DNA of 64,000 nucleotides from Vibrio crassostreae 9ZC13 (GCF_000272045.2 NZ_AJYZ02000041.1:186731-250730), one strand, 5' to 3'; counted from the stretch's first letter, positions 36,668-47,363 are shown. The notes: a model not told the origin generated them from the letters alone. Numbers and translations are program-made.

Positions 36668-37114
36668 TTTTTAGGCCTGCCGTTTTTAGTATATGCACGC
36701 GCTTATGCTTAGATTCGATGTAGGGTCTAGAATGTTTTTTTGAGATACAAACCGTTTGCGTTCTAAGGAGCACTACAATTTATTGATGGATACCTATAAT
36801 GTATAAGCTAAAGGGATAGGATGTCTCTGTTGGCAAGAAAGTAACCTCGAAATCAACTCGAACGTTATTCTTCTGGGATTAAGCCAAAATTAGCGATACG
36901 CTATAGATGTTAGACACAACATGACTGATTTGTTGTGCCATAGACCAAACTGGTACTGTGCGGTGACAAGGATTGCAATTGGTAGCGAAAGTTATCAAGT
37001 CTTCAGGGAACCAAGTCCGTTCATTTGTGGCTACTGAGCATTACTAAAATATCCATCTATACTGGATGGAGGGCGAAGTAGTTAACTATTTGAATATATT
37101 GATCGGAGATAGAA
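36668..37114 (+). promoter_or_regulatory. deo operon control region
   Basis: About 450 bases between the nupC terminator and deoC with no credible reading frame. CACAACA (36915-36921) and TGTTGTG (36931-36937) form a perfect inverted repeat spaced by 9. CCATC/GATGG lies near 37052-37068. Candidate targets are CytR, DeoR-type or CRP regulators, but no consensus CRP site is seen. ATCGGAGAT precedes the deoC ATG. Confidence 0.5.
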
Positions 37115-37891
37115 ATGAGCGATTTAAAAGCAGCAGCTCTACGTGCACTTAAACTTATGGACCTAACTACGCTAAATGACGACGATACTACTGAAAAAGT
37201 AGTGGCGCTTTGTCATGACGCGAAGACTGCAGTAGGCAACACCGCTGCAATCTGTATTTACCCTCGCTTTATCCCAGCAGCTAAGAAAGCGTTGCGTGAG
37301 CAAGGTACTCCAGAAGTACGCATTGCGACTGTAACTAACTTCCCTCATGGTAATGACGACATCGAAATTGCTGTTGCAGAAACAAAAGCAGCGGTAGCGT
37401 ACGGCGCAGACGAAGTTGACGTAGTATTCCCATACCGTGCTCTTATTGCTGGCAACGAAGAAGTTGGCTTTGAGCTAGTTAAACAGTGTAAAGCAGCTTG
37501 TGGTGACATCACGCTTAAAGTGATCATCGAAACAGGTGAACTGAAAGAAGAAGCACTAATCAAGAAAGCTTCTCAAATCTGTATCGAAGCAGGTGCAGAC
37601 TTCATCAAAACTTCAACAGGTAAAGTGCCAGTAAACGCGACTCCAGAGTACGCGCGCATGATGCTTGAAGTTATCCGTGACATGGGCGTTGCTAAAACAG
37701 TTGGTTTCAAACCAGCTGGTGGCGTACGTACTGCTGAAGATGCAGCACTATACTTAGCAATGGCTGATGAGCTACTAGGCGCAGAGTGGGCAGACAACAT
37801 GCACTACCGTTTTGGTGCTTCAAGCCTACTAACTAACCTTCTTAATACATTAGAAGTGACAGACCAGACTGCTGATCCAGCAGCATACTAA
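37115..37891 (+). CDS. deoC: Deoxyribose-phosphate aldolase
   Basis: Class I aldolase that splits deoxyribose-5-phosphate into glyceraldehyde-3-phosphate and acetaldehyde. It is 258 residues, a TIM barrel. The Schiff-base Lys is in DFIKTSTGK (Lys165 by count). The proton-relay residues are in [11 protein letters not shown] and in [12 protein letters not shown]. It is first of the deoC-deoA-deoB-deoD set that degrades deoxynucleosides. Confidence 0.97.
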   Translation: MSDLKAAALRALKLMDLTTLNDDDTTEKVVALCHDAKTAVGNTAAICIYPRFIPAAKKALREQGTPEVRIATVTNFPHGNDDIEIAVAETKAAVAYGADEVDVVFPYRALIAGNEEVGFELVKQCKAACGDITLKVIIETGELKEEALIKKASQICIEAGADFIKTSTGKVPVNATPEYARMMLEVIRDMGVAKTVGFKPAGGVRTAEDAALYLAMADELLGAEWADNMHYRFGASSLLTNLLNTLEVTDQTADPAAY

Positions 37892-38039
37892 TTTACTCGT
37901 CATATTTGACACCGCAGCGTTGTTGACTGCGTAAGTTCCTCCTAATCACATAGAGCCTCTATGCTCATAGGAATGAACTCACTGGTCGCCTAACTGCAAC
38001 GCCAAATATTTAGAGTATTGAACATAATAAGTCTGTTTG

Positions 38040-38064
38040 ATGGAGTGGCGTCAAGCCACTCCAT
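38040..38064 (+). repeat. Intercistronic hairpin between deoC and deoA
   Basis: ATGGAGTGGC (38040-38049) pairs perfectly with GCCACTCCAT (38055-38064) around GTCAA. No T run follows. Likely an mRNA stability or processing element, or weak attenuator. Confidence 0.7.
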
Positions 38065-38114
38065 ATTACCTCTTTTCCCTACAAACCATACTCACTAGAG
38101 TTTGGGAGGCACTA

Positions 38115-39443
38115 ATGTATCTACCTCAAGAAATTATTCGCAGAAAACGTGACGGTGAAGTCCTAACAGCTGAAGAAATTAACTTCTTCATTCAAGGTGT
38201 GGCTAAGAACACGGTTTCTGAAGGCCAAATTGCCGCATTCGCAATGGCTATCTTTTTTAATGAAATGACGATGCCAGAACGTATCGCACTAACGTGTGCA
38301 ATGCGTGATTCAGGCATGGTGATTGACTGGAGCCACATGAACTTTGATGGCCCAATCGTTGATAAACACTCTACTGGTGGTGTTGGCGACGTTACTTCTC
38401 TGATGCTTGGCCCAATGGTGGCAGCATGTGGCGGTTTCGTTCCAATGATCTCTGGTCGTGGTTTAGGCCACACTGGCGGTACGCTAGACAAGCTGGAATC
38501 TATTCCGGGTTACAACATTACACCAACCAACGATGTGTTCGGTGAAGTAACGAAAGATGCTGGCGTGGCTATCATCGGTCAAACAGGCGATCTAGCTCCT
38601 GCTGACAAGCGTGTTTACGCAACTCGTGATATCACAGCAACAGTCGATAACATCTCGCTGATCACGGCTTCAATCCTATCTAAGAAACTGGCTGCGGGCC
38701 TTGATTCTCTAGTGATGGATGTAAAAGTAGGTTCAGGCGCATTCATGCCGACTTACGAAGCATCTGAAGAGCTAGCGAAATCTATCGTTGCAGTAGCAAA
38801 CGGTGCGGGTACTAAAACAACAGCAATCCTAACGGACATGAACCAAGTGCTGGCTTCTTCAGCGGGTAACGCAGTAGAAGTTCGTGAAGCGGTTCAGTTC
38901 CTAACGGGTGAATACCGTAACCCTCGCTTGTTAGAGATCACTCTAGCATCGTGTGCTGAAATGCTGGTGCTCGGTAACCTAGCTAAAGACTCAGACGAAG
39001 CGCGCGAAAAACTGATGGCAGTACTGGATAACGGTAAGGCAGCAGAGTGCTTCGGTAAAATGGTAGCGGGCCTTGGTGGTCCAGTTGATTTCGTAATGAA
39101 CTACGATAACTACCTAGAAAAAGCAGACATTATTAAGCCAGTGTACGCGTTAGAAAGCGGTGTGGTATCAGCAATGGATACTCGTGCAATTGGTATGGCT
39201 GTGGTTGGTATGGGCGGCGGTCGTCGTGTAGCAACTGACAGCATTGATTACGCAGTCGGTTTTGATCACTTCATTCGCCTAGGTGAAGTAGCAAGTGAAG
39301 ATAAGCCATTAGCAATGATTCATGCTCGTAACGAACAACAGTGGCAAGAAGCTGCAACAGCATTACAAAATGCAATCACTGTGGGCGGAGAATATACAGC
39401 AACGCCAGACGTTTACCGTCAGATTCGTTCTGAAGACGTGTAA
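38115..39443 (+). CDS. deoA: Thymidine phosphorylase
   Basis: Phosphorolyses thymidine to thymine and deoxyribose-1-phosphate. It is 442 residues from the ATG at 38115, which has GGGAGG upstream. The start [17 protein letters not shown] is the family N-terminus, and the signature [10 protein letters not shown], then [17 protein letters not shown], lines the phosphate and pyrimidine sites. An upstream start at 38037 would run through the intercistronic hairpin and is rejected. Confidence 0.97.
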   Translation: MYLPQEIIRRKRDGEVLTAEEINFFIQGVAKNTVSEGQIAAFAMAIFFNEMTMPERIALTCAMRDSGMVIDWSHMNFDGPIVDKHSTGGVGDVTSLMLGPMVAACGGFVPMISGRGLGHTGGTLDKLESIPGYNITPTNDVFGEVTKDAGVAIIGQTGDLAPADKRVYATRDITATVDNISLITASILSKKLAAGLDSLVMDVKVGSGAFMPTYEASEELAKSIVAVANGAGTKTTAILTDMNQVLASSAGNAVEVREAVQFLTGEYRNPRLLEITLASCAEMLVLGNLAKDSDEAREKLMAVLDNGKAAECFGKMVAGLGGPVDFVMNYDNYLEKADIIKPVYALESGVVSAMDTRAIGMAVVGMGGGRRVATDSIDYAVGFDHFIRLGEVASEDKPLAMIHARNEQQWQEAATALQNAITVGGEYTATPDVYRQIRSEDV

Positions 39444-39519
39444 ATAACAGGTATCGGTATACCTCGCGTATACCGATAAACAGAGTTCTGGTGCAAAGAG
39501 CAATAAGTTGGTGAAGAAA

Positions 39520-40740
39520 ATGAAAAGAGCATTTATTTTAGTTTTAGATTCATTCGGTATCGGTGAAACAGCGGATGCAGACAAATTTGGTGATGTAGGT
39601 TCTGACACTATGGGCCACATCGCAGATCATTGTGACCAAGGTCTTGCAGACAATGCAGATCGTAAAGGTTCACTGGCACTGCCAAACCTGTCTAAGCTAG
39701 GTCTAGCGATGGCTCACAAAGAGTCTACGGGTCGTTTTGCTCCTGGTATGGATGCAGACGCTGAGATCATTGGCGCTTACGGTCACGCTGCTGAGCTGTC
39801 TTCTGGTAAAGACACGCCATCAGGTCACTGGGAAATCGCAGGTGTTCCTGTACTGTTTGACTGGGGCTACTTCACCGACAAAGAGAACAGCTTCCCAAAA
39901 GAACTGACTGACCGCATCCTTGAGCGTGCAGGCCTGTCTGGTTTCTTGGGTAACTGCCACTCATCTGGTACGGAAATCCTAGATAACCTAGGTGAAGAGC
40001 ACATGAAGACTGGTCTGCCAATCTTCTATACTTCTGCAGATTCTGTTTTCCAGATCGCTTGTCACGAAGAGACATTCGGCCTGCAAAACCTATTAGACCT
40101 TTGTCAGATTGCTCGTGAAGAGCTAGAAGACTACAACATTGGTCGTGTTATCGCTCGTCCGTTCATTGGCCCAGGTAAAGGTCAATTCGAACGTACTGGT
40201 AACCGTCGTGATCTTTCTGTTGAGCCACCTGCAGCCACCATTCTTCAGAAGTTGGTTGATGAGAAGGGCGGTAACGTTCACTCAATCGGCAAGATCTCTG
40301 ATATCTATGCGGGTTGTGGCATCACTCAGAAAACCAAAGCAACAGGTATTCCTGCGCTATTTGAAGCAACCAAAGAAGCGATCAATGAAGCAGGCGACAA
40401 CACTATCGTGTTCACTAACTTCGTTGATTTCGACTCAGCTTACGGCCACCGCCGTGATGTTGCTGGTTATGCAGCGGCACTTGAGTACTTCGATGGTCGC
40501 ATCAATGAAATCATCGATATGATGAAAGAAGACGATGTGCTTATCCTAACGGCTGACCACGGTTGTGATCCGACATGGCCAGGTACAGACCATACTCGTG
40601 AGCACATCCCTGTGATTGTTTACGGTCAGAAGGTTCCAGCCGGTTCTTTAGGCCGTCGCGATACGTTCGCTGATATCGGTCAAAGCTTAGCGTCATACTT
40701 TGGTACATCGCCAATGGGACACGGTACAAGCTTTCTATAA
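39520..40740 (+). CDS. deoB: Phosphopentomutase
   Basis: Interconverts (deoxy)ribose-1-phosphate and -5-phosphate. It is 406 residues and belongs to the alkaline-phosphatase superfamily. The start [20 protein letters not shown] holds the first metal Asp. [15 protein letters not shown] contains the phosphorylated Thr, and [20 protein letters not shown] supplies further metal ligands. The ATG at 39520 matches the E. coli N-terminus; TTG/GTG codons just upstream are less likely. Confidence 0.97.
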   Translation: MKRAFILVLDSFGIGETADADKFGDVGSDTMGHIADHCDQGLADNADRKGSLALPNLSKLGLAMAHKESTGRFAPGMDADAEIIGAYGHAAELSSGKDTPSGHWEIAGVPVLFDWGYFTDKENSFPKELTDRILERAGLSGFLGNCHSSGTEILDNLGEEHMKTGLPIFYTSADSVFQIACHEETFGLQNLLDLCQIAREELEDYNIGRVIARPFIGPGKGQFERTGNRRDLSVEPPAATILQKLVDEKGGNVHSIGKISDIYAGCGITQKTKATGIPALFEATKEAINEAGDNTIVFTNFVDFDSAYGHRRDVAGYAAALEYFDGRINEIIDMMKEDDVLILTADHGCDPTWPGTDHTREHIPVIVYGQKVPAGSLGRRDTFADIGQSLASYFGTSPMGHGTSFL

Positions 40741-40750
40741 TAGTTAACGA

Positions 40751-40781
40751 AGAGAGAGGGAAACCTCTCTCTTCTTTTTTT
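40751..40781 (+). terminator. Internal terminator-like hairpin between deoB and deoD
   Basis: AGAGAGAGG (40751-40759) pairs with CCTCTCTCT (40764-40772) around GAAA, then a T-rich run. It lies within the deo operon, so it may set a lower level of deoD or be bypassed. Confidence 0.7.
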
Positions 40782-40805
40782 GTTTTGAGATTAAGGATAT
40801 TTTCA

Positions 40806-41525
40806 ATGGCTACTCCACATATTAATGCTGAAATGGGTGATTTCGCTGACGTAGTTTTAATGCCAGGCGATCCGCTACGTGCTAAATACATCGCTGAAAC
40901 CTTCTTAGAAGAAGTGGTTCAAGTGTGCGACGTTCGCAACATGTTTGGTTACACCGGTACTTACAAAGGTCGTAAGGTTTCGGTAATGGGACACGGTATG
41001 GGCATTCCATCTTGTTCTATTTACGCGACTGAGCTTATCAAAGACTTTGGTGTGAAGAAGATCATTCGTGTAGGTAGTTGTGGTGCAGTGAGCGAAGATA
41101 TCAAAGTGCGTGATGTGGTGATCGGCATGGGCGCATGTACTGACTCTAAAGTGAACCGTATTCGCTTTAAAGATCATGACTTTGCGGCGATTGCGGATTA
41201 CAAAATGGTGCGCGCGGCAGAAGATGCAGCCAAAGCTCTCGGTGTCGGCGTAAAAGTCGGTAACCTGTTCTCGGCTGAGCTGTTCTACACGCCAGATCCA
41301 GAGATGTTCGAAGTAATGGACAAATACGGCATTGTTGGCGTAGAGATGGAAGCGGCTGGCATCTATGGTGTGTGTGCTGAATACGGCGCAAAAGCTCTAA
41401 CGATTTGTACTGTTTCTGACCACATTAAGACTGGTGAGCAAACGACATCAGATGAACGTCAAACGACTTTCAACGACATGATGGTTATCGCACTAGACTC
41501 TGTACTGCTTGGCGACCAAGAATAA
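40806..41525 (+). CDS. deoD: Purine nucleoside phosphorylase DeoD
   Basis: Phosphorolyses purine (deoxy)nucleosides; hexameric bacterial type. It is 239 residues from the ATG at 40806 (AAGGAT upstream), exactly the E. coli length. [20 protein letters not shown] is the conserved start, GDPLRAK binds phosphate, RVGSCGA follows, and [12 protein letters not shown] and TVSDHI carry the ribose and base contacts. Last gene of the deo set. Confidence 0.97.
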   Translation: MATPHINAEMGDFADVVLMPGDPLRAKYIAETFLEEVVQVCDVRNMFGYTGTYKGRKVSVMGHGMGIPSCSIYATELIKDFGVKKIIRVGSCGAVSEDIKVRDVVIGMGACTDSKVNRIRFKDHDFAAIADYKMVRAAEDAAKALGVGVKVGNLFSAELFYTPDPEMFEVMDKYGIVGVEMEAAGIYGVCAEYGAKALTICTVSDHIKTGEQTTSDERQTTFNDMMVIALDSVLLGDQE

Positions 41526-41562
41526 TCTTGATTTGTCTTAGCTTGATAAGTTAACAGATAAC

Positions 41563-41599
41563 AAAAAGCCCCGTTGCTGCCTGAGCGTCGGGGCTTTTT
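41563..41599. terminator. Bidirectional terminator between deoD and the ytjB-like gene
   Basis: AAAAAGCCCCG (41563-41573) pairs with CGGGGCTTTTT (41589-41599), with A and T runs on the two sides of convergent genes. Confidence 0.88.
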
Positions 41600-41652
41600 A
41601 TTGGATTGCTGTATTTATTCTGAGTCTAGTATTTATTGTCAGCCTAGTGTGT

Positions 41653-42264
41653 TTATGAGCTTACATTTTTCAATAGTAAGTTCTCACCAGACTTAGTTGG
41701 TCTTCTGCGAATCAGCATGATGAACAACACGCCACTCACAAACCCCATCAACACCATACCGATCATGTAGCGATCACTTTTGCGGTAGTGGTGATCAGAA
41801 ATCGCCGTCATCTTACCGGTTTCAAAAGTCACTCGAATAAAGCCGATGATCGTTTTCTCTGGAGAATAAATAGGTTCAACTAACTGTTGTCTGCCGATAC
41901 TTGCTGTTGAAAGTGGTGTATCTAAGCCAAGAACCTCACGTACCGAGAGGGCTTTTTCGCTCGAAGCCAGTCGAATACCCTCTGCATCATAGATGGTGGT
42001 ATCGAACACCAGTCGGTCTTGAGATAGCTGGTTAGTCAGATCAAGCAATCGCTCTTGGTCTTGTTGCGTGATCATCTTGCTGGCTGAAAGTGATGCCTGA
42101 GAGATAAGCAGCTTGGTAAGAGTTTCCAACTGTTTTGCTTGGATCTTCTCGTTACCTTTACTGATCACGACCGTATTTTTAATCGTTACAACGAACATGG
42201 TAGCCAACAAAATGAGGGCTAGCATTCGTAAAGCGTTACGTATTGAGAACAATGATTCATTCAT
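41653..42264 (-). CDS. YtjB/Smp (AhpA)-family membrane protein
   Basis: A 203-residue protein with an N-terminal membrane helix (about 13-32), an extracytoplasmic region of about 130 residues resembling a sensor-like fold, and a second membrane helix (about 166-184) followed by a short basic tail RRRPTKSG. The family has no firmly known biochemical role; some members were described as influencing haemolysin or virulence expression. It is divergent from serB as in E. coli (ytjB-serB), which supports the family call. Confidence 0.85.
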   Translation of the reverse strand: MNESLFSIRNALRMLALILLATMFVVTIKNTVVISKGNEKIQAKQLETLTKLLISQASLSASKMITQQDQERLLDLTNQLSQDRLVFDTTIYDAEGIRLASSEKALSVREVLGLDTPLSTASIGRQQLVEPIYSPEKTIIGFIRVTFETGKMTAISDHHYRKSDRYMIGMVLMGFVSGVLFIMLIRRRPTKSGENLLLKNVSS

Positions 42265-42373
42265 GTTTCACGAAGCCTGGAATAAACAAATGTTATGATT
42301 AAGACATATTGAGACTTGCGTTTTCAAATTGCAATAGGTTAACGTTTAGCATAGTTAATTAGGAATCATACAC

Positions 42374-43354
42374 ATGGACGCTCAGAAATATCTGCCGATA
42401 AAAAGGCATACGACATTATTAACTCGACTCCCCGAGACTCGTTTCGCTTCTCAACTCGCTAAATCCAAGGCCAATTGGATTGTGTTTGGTGAGTACCTAT
42501 CTCCACAATCTTTCGATGACATCGACTTTTTCACTGGCACTTACAACACCATCCTCGATACGTGGAAGGTTGGGCATTATGAAGTGGCTTTGATGTCAGG
42601 CAATCTAACGCCAGCACACGAAGAAATCCTCCAAGCGCTAAAGCTTGATTATGCTTGCCTTAGCGAGGTCCCAGACTTATCTAAGCCAGGTTTGATCGTG
42701 ATGGATATGGATTCCACAGCGATTCAAATTGAATGCATTGATGAGATTGCCAAGCTAGCTGGAGTGGGAGAGTTAGTCTCTGAAATCACAGAACGAGCGA
42801 TGCAAGGCGAGCTCGACTTTGAACAGAGCCTGCGCCAACGAGTAGGAGCACTGAAAGGTGCGGATGAGTCGATATTAGAGCAAGTGCGTCAGTCATTGCC
42901 ATTCATGCCAGACTTGGTCGGGCTGGTGAATACTCTAAATAAGCTTGGCTGGAAAACAGCGATTGCATCAGGAGGTTTTACTTACTTCTCTGACTACCTG
43001 AAAGATACCCTTGATCTAGACCATGCTCAATCAAACACGCTTGAGATCGTCAACGGTAAGTTGACGGGTGAAGTCTTAGGCGATGTTGTTTCGGCGCAGA
43101 CCAAAGCGGATATCTTGGTAGAGTTGGCTGAAGAGTACGAATTGGAACTACATAATACCGTTGCCGTTGGTGATGGTGCCAATGACTTGGTGATGATGGG
43201 CTCTGCCGGTTTAGGCATTGCCTACCACGCAAAACCAAAAGTAGAGCAGCAAGCTCAAACTGCTGTTCGTTACGCAGGTTTAGGCGGTGTGCTGTGTATC
43301 TTGTCGGGTGTATTGGCTAAGCAACAGAAGATCAGCTGGCAAGCGAAACCTTAG
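42374..43354 (+). CDS. serB: Phosphoserine phosphatase
   Basis: Last step of serine synthesis, HAD superfamily. It is 326 residues. An N-terminal region of about 100 residues precedes the HAD core. The nucleophile motif is DMDST with Asp111 and Asp113, followed by the substrate loop AIQIECIDEIAKLAGVG. ASGGFTYF is motif II, and VGDGANDLVMM is the Mg2+ motif. The length fits the long gammaproteobacterial SerB. Confidence 0.97.
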   Translation: MDAQKYLPIKRHTTLLTRLPETRFASQLAKSKANWIVFGEYLSPQSFDDIDFFTGTYNTILDTWKVGHYEVALMSGNLTPAHEEILQALKLDYACLSEVPDLSKPGLIVMDMDSTAIQIECIDEIAKLAGVGELVSEITERAMQGELDFEQSLRQRVGALKGADESILEQVRQSLPFMPDLVGLVNTLNKLGWKTAIASGGFTYFSDYLKDTLDLDHAQSNTLEIVNGKLTGEVLGDVVSAQTKADILVELAEEYELELHNTVAVGDGANDLVMMGSAGLGIAYHAKPKVEQQAQTAVRYAGLGGVLCILSGVLAKQQKISWQAKP

Positions 43355-43414
43355 GGGCTCTACCTAAGTGCTATTGGCTATGTATCTTATTTAGCAATAG
43401 TGGCTCAGACACAA

Positions 43415-43441
43415 AAAAAGCAGGCTATCAGCCTGCTTTTT
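43415..43441. terminator. Bidirectional terminator between serB and plzC
   Basis: AAAAAGCAGGCT (43415-43426) pairs with AGCCTGCTTTTT (43430-43441). Homopolymer tails on both sides suit the convergent genes. Confidence 0.9.
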
Positions 43442-43476
43442 CAATTTTCATGCTTAAGTTAATACGCCACTCGAGG

Positions 43477-45822
43477 CTAGCGTGTTAGCTCCAATCGAAT
43501 CAGCACTTCATCGGTAATGTCCTCTATCTCGCCATAACCGATAAACGCCGTCACCTCATTCTCTAGCTTCTTAGCTTGATGCATACTGATGCGTGAAAGC
43601 TCTTCTAAATCCGACTGGAATAAACTCGTTAGCGGATTAAAGATAGGTGCCGTGGTGACTCGCAATACATACACATCACCTAAGCGCTGCGCTTTCTTGA
43701 TGAATAAGATGCGTTCCTTTGCTGAGGCGAAGTCTTTGACCAACTTGGTGTGTACCGACTGGATTTTGTCGCCAAACTTCACTGCAGCAATGTACACGTC
43801 ATGATGCTTAGGCTCCGCACCTTCAATTCTTTTTAGTGGCTCAGCCAACAGTGAGTTGGTGTGACCCTTGAAGATTGGCTCCAGTGAGAACTTTTGGTTG
43901 TGACCAAGTTTAGCGAGTAACGCTAGATGCTTATTCAGTGGGAAATTCACACCAATGATCTTACAGCGCAGCGTTGAACTTGGCTTATCAATGAATATTG
44001 GGTTGCTGACCATTTTGCTCAACAAAATGTTGTGCAGAGATTCGAGTAGCGAATGCGTTGGCAGTATCTCTTGCTTCTTAATCAGCTTACTTTGGTTTTG
44101 ATCGATAAGCCCATTAAGGAAAGCGATGGTACGCATTGTCTTGGCGTTCTCGGCAATAACCAACTGCACGTTGCGGCCATTCGGACTCACTCGAATTACG
44201 TGGTAAGGCACGGTGCTCAGTGGCAGGTTCTTGTCATAGAGCTGCAGTTCATTGAAGTTCACTAATACCGGATCATTAATCTTGAGTACCATTGGGTGTT
44301 CAAGGCTAATGCTCAGTCCACGCTTCGAGATATCTAAGGTGTGTCCGTTCGCCGCTGCGCCATCTTGTGATGTAAGTTGTAACGGTGACTTAAATTGGTA
44401 TCTAGGCTCTTTACGACGAGTCTGAGAGTCAAAGTAGATGCTTTGAATATTGCCGACGACAGTACGCGGGTGACGGAAGCGGTTCAATTCACTGCTTGGA
44501 ATGCGTGGTTTTTCACTCAGAAGATAATCAGCTGCACTTTCGTGATCGCCTATCTCTTGCAAGATTCCGCAATGCGTCAGTTGAGCTGAGCTTTGAGCCA
44601 GCGTATCCGAGTGTTTAGCTAATGCTTGTCGTTCTGTGTCTGACAGTTCGAAAACCGAAAACTTGAACGCCTTCCAACTTTTACGTTTACCACCAATGTG
44701 CCAGAACAGCTGTCTTTGTTCACGAGAGGCTTCAGGCAGCATCATTGAATAGAATAAGGTCTTGTTTTGGTGTTCATGGGTAAAAGAGTAGATAACGTTA
44801 CTGGTTCCCTTCACTCCTGGTTTCGCCAGCAGGTTCATACGTTGCTCGTTGAACAGGGTGCCCAGCGCTTGTTGATTTCGCTCGTCGTGCCAGTATTGCC
44901 ATAACGGATGGTTGTTATCCGTCAGTAGGGCAAGCTTGAGTTCGCTGCCGCTGAAGAACAGGGGAAGGTTACAAGTGTGCTTTAGATAGGTGTGTTCGAT
45001 GCCTCGAGTACGAGTTCGAATAATCCTATCTTGATTCTCATGGCTGGTTTTCTTACTGGTGCTATTTAAAGACTCATCGAGTAAGCGGGCCACAATATTG
45101 TTGTCGCTTACCTTGATGGTTCTTAGAAATTTGACCGCGTTGTTCTCATAAGATTCGTCGATACCCAAAACACGAAATTCAACCGCTTGGTTAACATCGT
45201 TTTCTTGGGACTTTTCGATAAGCTCTGAGAACTTAACGCTGATGATCTCGCCGAGGTTGTATCGAAAGGCGCTCGGTACTTTGAACTTTGCACCCGACGG
45301 GGAGATATCAACCGTTACACCATGTAGGCTTTGCCCTTTCGATGTGGTGATCTCGACCTGCGAGCTAATCTTGAGTCTGTTCTCTTGGCGTTTTAAGTCG
45401 TAACCTAAGTTAATAGCTTCCGCTTCGTACGGGCTATTGGCGCTAGTAATGTCGTGGTTACCTTGAGAAGATGTTTTAACAACGCTCAGAGGCTGAGTTC
45501 GCGGAGTCATTACTAACTCCCATGCGCCTTCTGTGTAACCTTTAAACTTTTTCGTACCACGTTGATATGCGTTTAAAGCGATATCATCGAGCCAGTGCTT
45601 ACGGCCATCGAGAGTGAACTGACGACACTCATTATCAATACGCCCGCGTAAATCAATGCTCTTTGTACACGGAGCCATGATACGATTCAGTTCCATTTTA
45701 ACGAGCAGCTTCAGAGACGGCGATTCCCCTTCTGTCATTTGAGAAAGAAGGAATTCGAAATCTTCGGCGTGGTAAGCCGGGATTAAACGTTCTGCTACAG
45801 ATAGAATTTCAGATTGCTGCAT
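43477..45822 (-). CDS. plzC: Large PilZ-domain protein, PlzC-like
   Basis: A 781-residue protein with two PilZ-type modules. The first (about 145-260) contains RQENRLKISSQVEI and DISPSGAKFKVP. The second (about 470-580) contains RRKEPRYQFKSPLQLTSQ and LDISKRGLSIS. The RxxxR and D/NxSxxG motifs that bind c-di-GMP are recognisable in the second; in the first the order is RQENR with DISPSG. It matches in size and position (serB-plzC-radA) the V. cholerae PilZ protein PlzC. The rest of the protein has no domain I recognise. It may be an effector of the c-di-GMP enzymes such as that at 27963. Confidence 0.85.
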   Translation of the reverse strand: MQQSEILSVAERLIPAYHAEDFEFLLSQMTEGESPSLKLLVKMELNRIMAPCTKSIDLRGRIDNECRQFTLDGRKHWLDDIALNAYQRGTKKFKGYTEGAWELVMTPRTQPLSVVKTSSQGNHDITSANSPYEAEAINLGYDLKRQENRLKISSQVEITTSKGQSLHGVTVDISPSGAKFKVPSAFRYNLGEIISVKFSELIEKSQENDVNQAVEFRVLGIDESYENNAVKFLRTIKVSDNNIVARLLDESLNSTSKKTSHENQDRIIRTRTRGIEHTYLKHTCNLPLFFSGSELKLALLTDNNHPLWQYWHDERNQQALGTLFNEQRMNLLAKPGVKGTSNVIYSFTHEHQNKTLFYSMMLPEASREQRQLFWHIGGKRKSWKAFKFSVFELSDTERQALAKHSDTLAQSSAQLTHCGILQEIGDHESAADYLLSEKPRIPSSELNRFRHPRTVVGNIQSIYFDSQTRRKEPRYQFKSPLQLTSQDGAAANGHTLDISKRGLSISLEHPMVLKINDPVLVNFNELQLYDKNLPLSTVPYHVIRVSPNGRNVQLVIAENAKTMRTIAFLNGLIDQNQSKLIKKQEILPTHSLLESLHNILLSKMVSNPIFIDKPSSTLRCKIIGVNFPLNKHLALLAKLGHNQKFSLEPIFKGHTNSLLAEPLKRIEGAEPKHHDVYIAAVKFGDKIQSVHTKLVKDFASAKERILFIKKAQRLGDVYVLRVTTAPIFNPLTSLFQSDLEELSRISMHQAKKLENEVTAFIGYGEIEDITDEVLIRLELTR

Positions 45823-45983
45823 ACTTTTCTTGTTAGAATGGACGGTGCGTTTATGTTATCGACTAGTTTAAATCGATCTTTAAGTATAAGTGGTATGACT
45901 GCAACTTTTATTTTTATCCGTACGGTCAAATAAGTCACAAATTGACAACATCATTGTGTAATTGAGTAAATTATTGAGGTTTT

Positions 45984-47363
45984 ATGGCGAAGGCAAAGCG
46001 AGCTTATGTGTGTAATGACTGTGGTGCCGATTTTCCACGTTGGCAGGGGCAGTGCAATGCATGTGGTGCTTGGAACACGATTACAGAAGTTAGGTTAGCC
46101 GCTTCACCTCAGGTCGCACGTAATGAACGATTGAGTGGTTATGCGGGCGGTGCAACTGAATCTTCGGTTCAAACGCTGTCAGAAATCGATCTGCAAGAAG
46201 TCCCACGTTTTAGCAGTGGCTTTAAAGAGCTAGACCGCGTACTTGGTGGTGGTGTCGTACCGGGTGCTGCGATCCTGATTGGTGGTAACCCGGGTGCCGG
46301 TAAATCAACGCTGCTATTACAAACCATGTGTCAGCTTTCTTCTCAATTACCGACTCTCTATGTAACCGGGGAAGAATCTTTACAGCAGGTTGCAATGCGC
46401 GCCTCTCGACTTGGATTACCAAAAGAGCACCTAAAGATGCTCTCTGAAACCAACGTAGATAAGATCTGTCAGGTTGCTGAAAAAGAACAGCCAAAGATCA
46501 TGGTTATCGACTCGATCCAAGTTATGCACGTTGCGGATGTTCAATCTTCTCCGGGCAGTGTTGCACAGGTTCGTGAATCGGCAACCGCATTAACGCGCTA
46601 CGCAAAACAGAATAACGTTGCTGTGTTCTTAGTTGGACACGTAACTAAAGACGGCACCTTAGCAGGGCCAAAAGTACTTGAGCACATTATTGACTGTTCT
46701 GTTTTATTAGATGGCGGAACCGATAGCCGTTTTAGAACGCTACGCAGCCACAAAAACCGTTTTGGTGCAGTGAATGAACTGGGTGTGTTTGCGATGACAG
46801 GCCAAGGGCTAAAAGAAGTCAGCAACCCATCCGCTATCTTCTTGTCTCGTGGTGAAGAAGAAACCTCGGGCAGTTCTGTCATGGTGGTGTGGGAAGGGAC
46901 GCGTCCACTTCTTGTCGAAATCCAAGCGCTGGTGGATTATTCACAGCTGGCTAACCCACGTCGCGTCGCTGTCGGCCTAGAGCAAAACAGGCTTTCTTTG
47001 TTATTAGCGGTGCTGCATAAACACGGCGGCTTACAAATGGCTGACCAAGATGTGTTTGTGAATGTCGTCGGTGGTGTTAAAGTAACCGAAACCAGTGCTG
47101 ATCTTGCGTTGGTGATGGCTCTACTTTCTAGTTTCAGAGACCGCGCATTACCAAAAGATGTGGTGGTATTTGGAGAAGTAGGCCTAGCGGGTGAGATTCG
47201 ACCTGTACCGAGCGGACAAGAGCGTTTAAATGAAGCATTTAAACACGGCTTTAAGAAAGCGATTGTACCGGCGGCTAACATGCCTAAAGGTGGCATTCCA
47301 GGAATGCAGATCCACGGTGTGAAAAAATTATCGGAAGCAATTAATGCTTTTGATGAGTTGTAA
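45984..47363 (+). CDS. radA: DNA repair protein RadA
   Basis: RecA-like ATPase that drives branch migration at recombination intermediates. It is 459 residues. The N-terminal zinc finger is CNDCGADFPRWQGQCNAC. Walker A is GGNPGAGKST near residue 97. The RadA-specific KNRFG lies in SHKNRFGAVNE (near 255). The C-terminal Lon-like domain (about 300-459) contains the stretch GGVKVTETSADLALVMALLS in its middle. It is divergent from plzC. Confidence 0.97.
   Translation: MAKAKRAYVCNDCGADFPRWQGQCNACGAWNTITEVRLAASPQVARNERLSGYAGGATESSVQTLSEIDLQEVPRFSSGFKELDRVLGGGVVPGAAILIGGNPGAGKSTLLLQTMCQLSSQLPTLYVTGEESLQQVAMRASRLGLPKEHLKMLSETNVDKICQVAEKEQPKIMVIDSIQVMHVADVQSSPGSVAQVRESATALTRYAKQNNVAVFLVGHVTKDGTLAGPKVLEHIIDCSVLLDGGTDSRFRTLRSHKNRFGAVNELGVFAMTGQGLKEVSNPSAIFLSRGEEETSGSSVMVVWEGTRPLLVEIQALVDYSQLANPRRVAVGLEQNRLSLLLAVLHKHGGLQMADQDVFVNVVGGVKVTETSADLALVMALLSSFRDRALPKDVVVFGEVGLAGEIRPVPSGQERLNEAFKHGFKKAIVPAANMPKGGIPGMQIHGVKKLSEAINAFDEL

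Noticed and set aside
36591..36773. 60-residue minus-strand frame after nupC
   Set aside because: It reads through the nupC terminator and resembles no protein family.
38037..38114. Extended deoA N-terminus from 38037
   Set aside because: The extension passes through the intercistronic hairpin, is not conserved, and the ATG at 38115 has GGGAGG.
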